A stretch of DNA of 64,000 nucleotides, from NCBI GenBank assembly GCA_026874595.1, contig CM049306.1, forward strand, positions 78,704,142 through 78,768,141. The letters are read 5' to 3'. The notes under the pieces are model-generated. The model saw only the letters and a program-made list of their open reading frames with translations. It made no database searches and had not been told where the DNA came from. This document shows, piece after piece, positions 56,477 through 64,000 of this stretch (positions are counted from its first letter, which is position 1; every line of letters begins with the position of its first letter). This DNA comes from Sipunculus nudus. Lineage: Eukaryota; Annelida; Sipuncula; Golfingiida; Sipunculidae. The translations under genes and the position numbers were made by a program.

Positions 56477-57416
56477 ATGGCTGAATGAACGTGTCACGTC
56501 GGATGTTATAGACAAGACCTTAATTATCTGAATTTAACTCAAACCTTCCATACTCAGCAAACATGTTGATCGCTCTGAATTTAGATTTCAGAATACATTT
56601 ATAGGTACATTAACGCATCTCTATCATTAAAAATATAGATCCTCGCCCAACTATCTGCCCGTATATCACAATGAAAAGCCGTTAATTGGAAAATAATTAA
56701 TGAAAGAATTAATGAATTGTTCCTTGGATGTTATCCTAACCACCAACGAAATTTCCCCACGATCTCTACAAAACTGTTGCATAAAATTGTTCACATAAAA
56801 ACCAGGGGTGAAATATAATACCTCTCGCCAGAGTAAATATTGGATAGCTGACAATGGCGAACCTATCCACTCAAATGGTCAAGAAATATTCTGAGATACA
56901 AAGATATCACTGATATATTCAGTGATATGCTTAAGATGATGGCCAAATATGCAGTGTTGTGTTTAGATCATTTAACGCCTCTCGAAACGCAGAATGCTTG
57001 AAGCGTCCCTCCTTATTTGAATGACACGAGTGAACATTTTCCTTAATTCAAGCTAGTGTTCTGTGGGTCCAGCCTCACAACTGAACATACACACCTGAGA
57101 CAATAACCATTTTTTTCAGCTTTTTTCAGGTTCCGGTGTATGCCTTGATATATGGGTGATGATTAATCAATCTATTCTACATGTTTTATCTAATCTGTTA
57201 TTTTTATTTTATTGTAGACAGGCCTACATGTTATGACCATGTTTCGATCCTCGGACAACGAGGACGTTTATGCGAAGTTAGTTTAAAGTGCCCTCTGCTG
57301 GTAATATTGGCAGACGAAACGAAATTAATATCAGATTTGAACCAGTGGAGCCACCTGCTTGTAAATTTATAAACAAATGTCCAAAGACGACAAACTACAT
57401 AAACAAGTTCAACTGG

Positions 57417-57463
<47 letters not shown>

Positions 57464-58490
57464 CTTTCTCCCGACCATTTTCCTGGTCAAGTTGTGAATT
57501 ATGTTAAAAAATGTGTTTCAGAACTAACATACACTATTTTCCCTTTAATTCCACATGATTTGATGCTAGGTAATAGGTTTTATAGATCCTAGTACAGCTA
57601 GCCCCAGTCTCAGCTTTTTATGTGGACCAATAAAATGTCCAAATGAACGTGTTACGTCGGATGTTAGACAAGACCTTATATATACATTGCACCTAGATCA
57701 TTAAAAAAAATTGGCCCAACCATCTGCCCGTATATCATAATTGAAAGCCCTTGATTGGAAAATAATTAATGAAAGAATTTCAGTGTCATCCTAACCACCC
57801 ACGAAATTTCCCCATGATCTCTACAGAACTGTTGCAAAAAATTGTTCACATAAGAACCAGGGGTGAAATATAATACCTCTCGCCGGAGAAGAAAATTGGA
57901 TAGCTGACAATGGCGAACCTATCCACTCAAATAGTCAAGAAATATTCTGATGTAACCAATGTATCGCTGATCTTTATAGAGACATGCCTGAGATGATGCC
58001 CTATATGTTAGGGGGGTATTTAGCTCATTATTGCCTCTCGAAACGCAGAATGCTTGAAGCGTCCCTCCTTATTTGAATGACAAGTGAACATTTTCCTTAA
58101 TTCAAGCTAGTGTCCTGTGGGTCCAGCCGTTCAACTGATCATACACACCTGAGACAATAACTAAATTTTAACGTTTTATTTAAGTTTCCGGTGAATGCTT
58201 TGATATATAGGTGACGATTCATTAATTGTTTACATGTTTTATCTATTCTGTTATTTTTAGTGTTTTTGTACAGGTCACATGTTAGGACAATGCCTCATAT
58301 CCGGTTAACGAGGAAGATTATGCGAAGTAAGTTTAAAGCGCCCTCTGCTGGTAATATTGGCAGACGAAACGAAATTAATCAAAGGTTGAAACCAGTGGAG
58401 CCATCTGCTTGTAAATTTCTAAACAAATGTCTACAGCCGACAACAGACATAAACATATTCAATTGGTCTATCTCTCTCTCTCGCTCTCGC
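56477..58490 (+). repeat. ~1.1-kb segmental tandem duplication ending in (CT)n
   Basis: Copy 1 (~56477-57458) and copy 2 (~57630-58490) align through TGAACGTGT.ACGTCGGATGT, GAAATTTCCCCA.GATCTCTAC, AACCAGGGGTGAAATATAAT, TGGATAGCTGACAATGGCGA, GAAACGCAGAATGCTTGAAG and GCCCTCTGCTGGTAATATTG. The offset is ~1155 bp at the start and ~1050 bp at the end, so copy 2 lost about 100 bp. Both end in CT microsatellites (57418-57458, and a shorter one at 58466-58490). Confidence 0.85.
58274..58326 (+). other. Candidate duplicated small exon (copy at 57218-57276)
   Basis: In copy 2, TTTTTGTACAG precedes and GTAAGT follows a 53-bp segment. In copy 1, ATTTTATTGTAG precedes and GTTAGT follows the equivalent 59 bp. 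Splice-like borders at the same place in both copies are suggestive, but the reading frames are not conserved, so if real it is probably noncoding. Confidence 0.2.
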
Positions 58491-58771
58491 TTTTTAGCTG
58501 GACCATTACATTGCGTATGCGTGATTCTCCCGCGTAACTGTATTTATTATATGTGCGGCATTTCTTGTCATTCTATTAGTTCTCAAAAGATAATGACGGG
58601 TTGTCACTGATGCATGAGAAGCCAGGAGCTGAAATTTACAGATTATCAAAATCCCCTCCCCCCCGCCCCATGCAGTGTCTGGTCATGTTGTATAGATTAC
58701 ATGCATGTATACTATAATATATAACATGTAATTATTATATATTTAAAACATATATTTTATTTTACACAAAC

Positions 58772-58807
<36 letters not shown>

Positions 58808-59423
58808 TCTGTGGCTGACATGCTATGACCCCCGTGGAAAAATCCCTGGATCCGCGCCTGTTCTCCATCCCTCCTTCTCTTTCTCTCTCTCATTCTCTCT
58901 CTCTTACACACACACACATACACAAACGAACGCATGTTTCACTCCCGATCGTGGTATGTTAAACATGACTCCCCAAACTCTCCAAAAATAGAGAGTGAAT
59001 TTAACGTCTGACCCATAGATGTAATTATATTTAACACAGACGGTCCCCTTACCTCCTGCCCTGAAAGGACCCGAAATAAGCATCACAGAGCCTGGATAAA
59101 AAATAAGTATAAAAAATCAGCTGTGACACCGAAACTTACAAGACATGAGTAGTTGATTTCAGGTACCTCGACCCACTTGTATGCACTTACAACCAGGTTC
59201 AATTCTTCCAGTGACCTCGCTTTAATTTGTTAGGCTTAAAAGACCATTTCTTCGCGGATACCGGATAAGCCCACTAAAATCGACAATATGGAACATGATT
59301 TAGGCCTATCTTATTTGCCCAAAGATCTAGAATGAATTTGGGATCATCACACCATCAATCATTTACATCAGTATATCAGTATAAATCAGTATAAATGTTA
59401 TAAATATATTGTATATATATTAC

Positions 59424-59481
<58 letters not shown>

Positions 59482-60619
59482 TAGAGGGCTTTGCTGACAT
59501 TTTATTTCCATGAGATTATTATATGAGACGGGTGTAAATGATGAATGCCGTTTGACAGCCTGGTTGTACAATTAACGGCCATACACACATACACACATTT
59601 TTTTTTGTAGTGAGCAAATATGAAGAAAAGAAAATAATTGAAAGAGTTCATTTAATAAAATAATATAATACTGTCCTGTCTAATATATTGAATAATTCGA
59701 AACAACCTACAAAGCTTATAAGAACAGAACAATTGCATGCATATAATCTTAACATTGTCATGGAGGGTAATATGCAAAACAACAAGATGGTCGTGTTAAA
59801 TATAATTATATTCATTTTTTTGTATACATTGAAGATATTGGAAACTGAATGAGATAACCAAATACCAATACTTAAATCCGCTGTCAGTTAAGGAGAAATT
59901 AGACCTGGGACTAAACATATATTCATGCGTCACTGACTCCCTCAGATGAATTAAATGCTTAATTCGTTATTCTGTATGTTTAAATAATGTTAACAAGTAA
60001 GTTATGTATTTATCAGAGCAGCTAGAACTGTTATATTACTTTGTGCACTGCAAATTTCTTTTACATCCGGATTCAATGTGATCATTAATTAAGTCGAGCA
60101 TGTCAAATGCGACCAGCCAAGGGAATGGTCTGACGTAGTCGTTGTATATCTGTTGATGTTTTATATTTTTAATACACATATTGATACACCGTATACATGA
60201 ACTTTACGTGTTTGATTCCTGTCCTTGCGTAAAAAGCAAACAAAAATCCTTGACATGGATAGGGTAGAAAAAGTTATCATATTTGAGCCCACTAAGGCCG
60301 TTGACGGTTGCTGTATTATAAACAGGGTCACTCATATATTATCTAAACCGTATAGGTATATAACGAATCCGTTGATGGTACAAACAATGTCGGTCTTAAC
60401 AGCTATATTTTTGTAATACAGACGTCAGATTGTCATTATGTTGCAGCTCAACATAATTAATTTAAATATTTAAAATATAAAAGATATATTTTGATTTCTT
60501 GTTGGTCCGATACATGAATCTAAACAGTATGTATATAATAATTACAGTTCAGTATTTATTCAGAATGACAAGATAAATGTGGCTAAACTTCTGTGCGTGT
60601 GTGTGTGTACAAAGTCAGG
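58491..60619. other. AT-rich spacer with microsatellites
   Basis: TA repeats at 58773-58805 and ~59400-59476, CT at ~58864-58903, and a hAT-end-like CCTGGATCCGCGCCTG at ~58845-58860. No gene recognised. Confidence 0.45.
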
Positions 60620-63600
60620 AGGACTATAAAATCTGCCATATACAACTACAATATGGTTCGACGTCAGATGGATCCTTAATTCTGGTATAAGCAGACACAA
60701 TGTTGTCACACGTTACATAGACTCTAAATTCTGGTATAATCAGCAACAATATGGTCCAACGTCAGAATAACCATAAATTATGGTATTTAAAACATCAAAG
60801 TTGTCAAACATCAAATGGAACCTTAATTCTGGTAATTATAACATCAGTATGGTCCAACGTCAGATGGACCCTTAATTCTGTATGTACAGCCGCAAATGGT
60901 CTAACGTTAGACGAATATTTAATTTTACTATATCATTCTGGTATATACATAAACATTGTCAAAGGAACGCTTAATTCTGGTATATACAACAAGAAACTGT
61001 TCCAAGTTGAGGTGGACGCTAAAGTCTGTCATATACAGCAGCAATTTGGCCTATGGTCAGATGGAATCTAAATCCTGGTATATACAACAAAAATATGGCC
61101 CAACGTTAAATTAACAAAAAAATGTCCTGACACATACAATATTGACCAACGTTGCAACGTCCAAATAGAGAATCTATATATGGCTCAAGATCAGACTTTA
61201 AATGCCGGTATGTAAAACAGCTGTAAGGTGAAATATCCGAAGGACTCATTTCACTCAAATATACATCCTAAACATCCTAATCTTGGTATATACAATATCT
61301 ATCTGATCTAATGTCAAATATCTCTATATCATGGTAAATTCTACATAAACAGGTTCTAAATCTTTTACCTAAATTATCAGTATGGCCCAAATTTCAAACG
61401 GAATCATTCTCTATGCAATACGAATAGTTGGAATTTAAAACTGATACAGACATCAATGACAATATCCAGATTCAACCTCTGTATCCTGCTACATACAATT
61501 AGTCATTCAACAGCATTAGATGGGCACCTGGTCATAATATAAACAAAATAAACATTGTCGAAAGTCATAGGTATTCAATGTAATTATATACAAGCAGTAT
61601 ATGGGAAAATTCAAACAAGTTCAAACCCTCTATCTTAATGGTCAATATGGCCAAACGGCAGGTGGACAGTAAATTTTTGCATATTCAGCTTCAATTTGGT
61701 CAAGTGTCAGATTTATCTAAAGTTCTTTGTATGTAAAAGATCAGATTGGCCCAACGTGAACTCTTAAATATAGTATACACACGACCTATAAGATCAAATG
61801 TCAGATTTACTCTGAATCCTGGTTTATACAACAAAAATATGGTCCTACGGCATAAGGTACTAAATCCTGGTATAAACAACATACAAATTGTGTAATGTCC
61901 TATGGCCCTGATTCCTTTTATATACAACTTCCTTACGGTCAAACATCAGAGGGACTTTTAAATCCTGGTATATACAACAACAATATGGTCCTACGGCATA
62001 AGGTACTAAATACTGGTATAAAAAACATAAAAATTGTGCAATGCCCCACGGCACTGATTCCCTATATATACAACTTCTTTACGGTCAAACATCAAGGAAA
62101 CTTTTATATCCTGATATATACAACAACAATATGGTCCTACGGCATAAGGTACTAAATCCTGGTATACACAACATACAAATTATGTAATATCCCATGGCTC
62201 TGATTCCTTTTATATACAACTTCATTACGGTTAAACATCAGGGGGACTTCTAAATCCTGGTATATACAACCACAATATGGTCCTACGGCATAAGATATTA
62301 AATCCTGGTATAAACAACATACAAATTGGGCAATGTCCCGTGGCTCAGATTCTTTTTTTATACAATTTCCTTACGGTTAAACATCAGGGGGACTTCTAAA
62401 TCCTGGTATATACAACCACAATATGGTCCTACGGCATAAGATATTAAATCCTGGTATAAACAACATACAAATTGGGCAATGTCCCGTGGCTCAGATTCTT
62501 TTTTTATACAATTTCCTTACGGTTAAACATCAGGGGGACTTCTAAATCCTGGTATATACAACCACAATATGGTCCTACGGCATAAGATATTAAATCCTGG
62601 TATAAACAACATACAAATTGGGCAATGTCCCGTGGATCAGATTCTTTTTTTATACAATTTCCTTACGGTTAAACATCAGGGGGACTTCTAAATCCTGGTA
62701 TATACAACCACAATATGGTCCTACGGCATAAGATATTAAATCCTGGTATAAACAACATACAAATTGGGCAATGTCCCGTGGATCAGATTCTTTTTTTATA
62801 CAATTTCCTTACGGTTAAACATCAGGGGGACTTCTAAATCCTGGTATATACAACCACAATATGGTCCTACGGCATAAGATATTAAATCCTGGTATAAACA
62901 ACATACAAATTGGGCAATTTCCCGTGGCTCAGATTCTTTTTTTATACAATTTCCTTACGGTTAAACATCAGGGGGACTTCTAAATCCTGGTATATACAAC
63001 CACAATATGGTCCTACGGCATAAGATATTAAATCCTGGTATAAACAACATACAAATTGGGCAATGTCCCGTGGATCAGATTCTTTTTTTATACAATTTCC
63101 TTACGGTTAAACATCAGGGGGACTTCTAAATCCTGGTATATACAACCACAATATGGTCCTACGGCATAAGATATTAAATCCTGGTATAAACAACATACAA
63201 ATTGGGCAATGTCCCGTGGATCAGATTCTTTTTTTATACAATTTCCTTACGGTTAAACATCAGGGGGACTTCTAAATCCTGGTATATACAACCACAATAT
63301 GGTCCTACGGCATAAGATATTAAATCCTGGTATAAACAACATACAAATTGGGCAATGTCCCGTGGATCAGATTCTTTTTTTATACAATTTCCTTACGGTT
63401 AAACATCAGGGGGACTTCTAAATCCTGGTATATACAACCACAATATGGTCCTACGGCATAAGATATTAAATCCTGGTATAAACAACATACAAATTGGGCA
63501 ATGTCCCGTGGATCAGATTCTTTTTTTATACAATTTCCTTACGGTTAAACATCAGGGGAGCCTTTAAATCCAGGTATATAAGAAACCAAGATGGTTCTAC

Positions 63601-64000
63601 GCCAGAGGGGTTCTTAAATCTGGCATTTACAAAATTTATGGTCCAACATCATATGGATTCTTATTAATGCATATACAATATGAATACGGGCAAACATTAA
63701 ATAGGCTCTAACTCTTGTACATTAAGCATCAATATGGCCTAAATACAAACGGAATCACTTTCAATGTAACATGCGTTTGGCCAAAGTTATAGACGGACTT
63801 TAAACCTGAAACAGACATCAACGAAATGACTTTAGACTCAGTATCTTGTTATATACAAATAAGCATTATTCAACATTAGAAGGACTTCCGGTCAAGGTAT
63901 AAACATTGTCATATGTATAGGTTCTCTATGTAATAAATATAAAAGCAACAAATGATCAAACTGCAAACCAGTTTTACAGCCTGTATTTAAATCCTAAATA
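60620..64000. repeat. Satellite array: ~49-bp monomers with a 146-bp higher-order unit
   Basis: The whole interval is built of diverged ~48-50-bp monomers of the type TAAATCCTGGTATATACAAC plus CAATATGGTCCAACGTCAGA and TGGACC. From 61813 to 63564 it has an exact 146-bp period made of three monomers (48, 50 and 48 bp). Twelve units start at 61813, 61959, 62105, 62251, 62397, 62543, 62689, 62835, 62981, 63127, 63273 and 63419. The first three are diverged; the last nine are nearly identical with no length change. Only rare variants separate them, such as CGTGGCTCAG or CGTGGATCAG and one GCAATTTCCC. Flanks are degenerate monomers. The array reaches the window edge. Confidence 0.95.

Noticed and set aside
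60620-64000. CRISPR-like regular repeats
   Set aside because: Contiguous tandem monomers with no unique spacers, in a eukaryotic context; a satellite explains it fully.
1-64000. Bacterial features (operons, Shine-Dalgarno sites, rho-independent terminators)
   Set aside because: Repeat content, LINEs, spliced exons and microsatellites show a eukaryotic genome.

Overview
This 64-kb window looks like animal nuclear DNA, most probably from a marine bivalve or a related mollusc. It is AT-rich and full of (TA)n, (CT)n, poly-C and poly-G tracts. It carries dispersed repeats with CGTCCGTCGTGCG-type runs and GGTGGTGCCACC palindromes that I associate with mollusc genomes. It also holds relics of many transposon classes. 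I see no intact host gene. The only host-type coding remains are two spliced but frameshifted sulfotransferase exons (46513-47392) and one short helicase-like N-terminus (51262-51408). The organism call is inference from repeat style.

Layout. 1-2.1 kb: possible end of an unknown gene, then AT-rich DNA with a ~406-bp tandem duplication. 2.7-8.4 kb: three copies of a mollusc-type repeat, plus a CpG-bearing patch with NF-Y/NRF1/E2F-like sites. 8.64-9.73 kb: relic of a Penelope-like retroelement with a GIY-YIG remnant. 10.9-16.2 kb: microsatellite-rich block with an inverted repeat around a MULE transposase C-terminus. 17.6-19.9 kb: 2.3-kb long-TIR element with a perfect 8-bp target-site duplication (TSD) and an interior of tandem hairpins. 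22.7-25.7 kb: tandem repeat followed by a defective LINE. 27.0-29.0 kb: non-autonomous TIR element. 29.15-38.5 kb, minus strand: an L1/Tx1-type LINE split by a 5.5-kb hAT-type element, which itself contains a 3.2-kb mollusc-type repeat. 43.8-47.4 kb: hAT-like and SINE/tRNA-like relics, a LINE scrap, a Tigger-like end and the sulfotransferase pseudogene. 48.4-49.9 kb: tandem array split by a T-tract-targeted insertion. 56.5-58.5 kb: ~1.1-kb tandem duplication. 60.6-64 kb: satellite with a 146-bp higher-order unit built from three ~49-bp monomers, running off the right edge.

The most notable object is the minus-strand LINE. Its ORF1 product combines RRM-like sequence, a CCHC-like zinc knuckle and a complete-looking NADAR (YbiA-like) domain. 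NADAR proteins are N-glycosidases, some of which remove ADP-ribose from nucleic acid, so a retrotransposon carrying one suggests an anti-host function. The second notable set is transposons defined to the base by TSDs: 30649-36177 with GTAAACGG and 17619-19927 with ATGCATTC. The genes here do not form a pathway; the window records nested insertion, microsatellite growth and satellite homogenisation.
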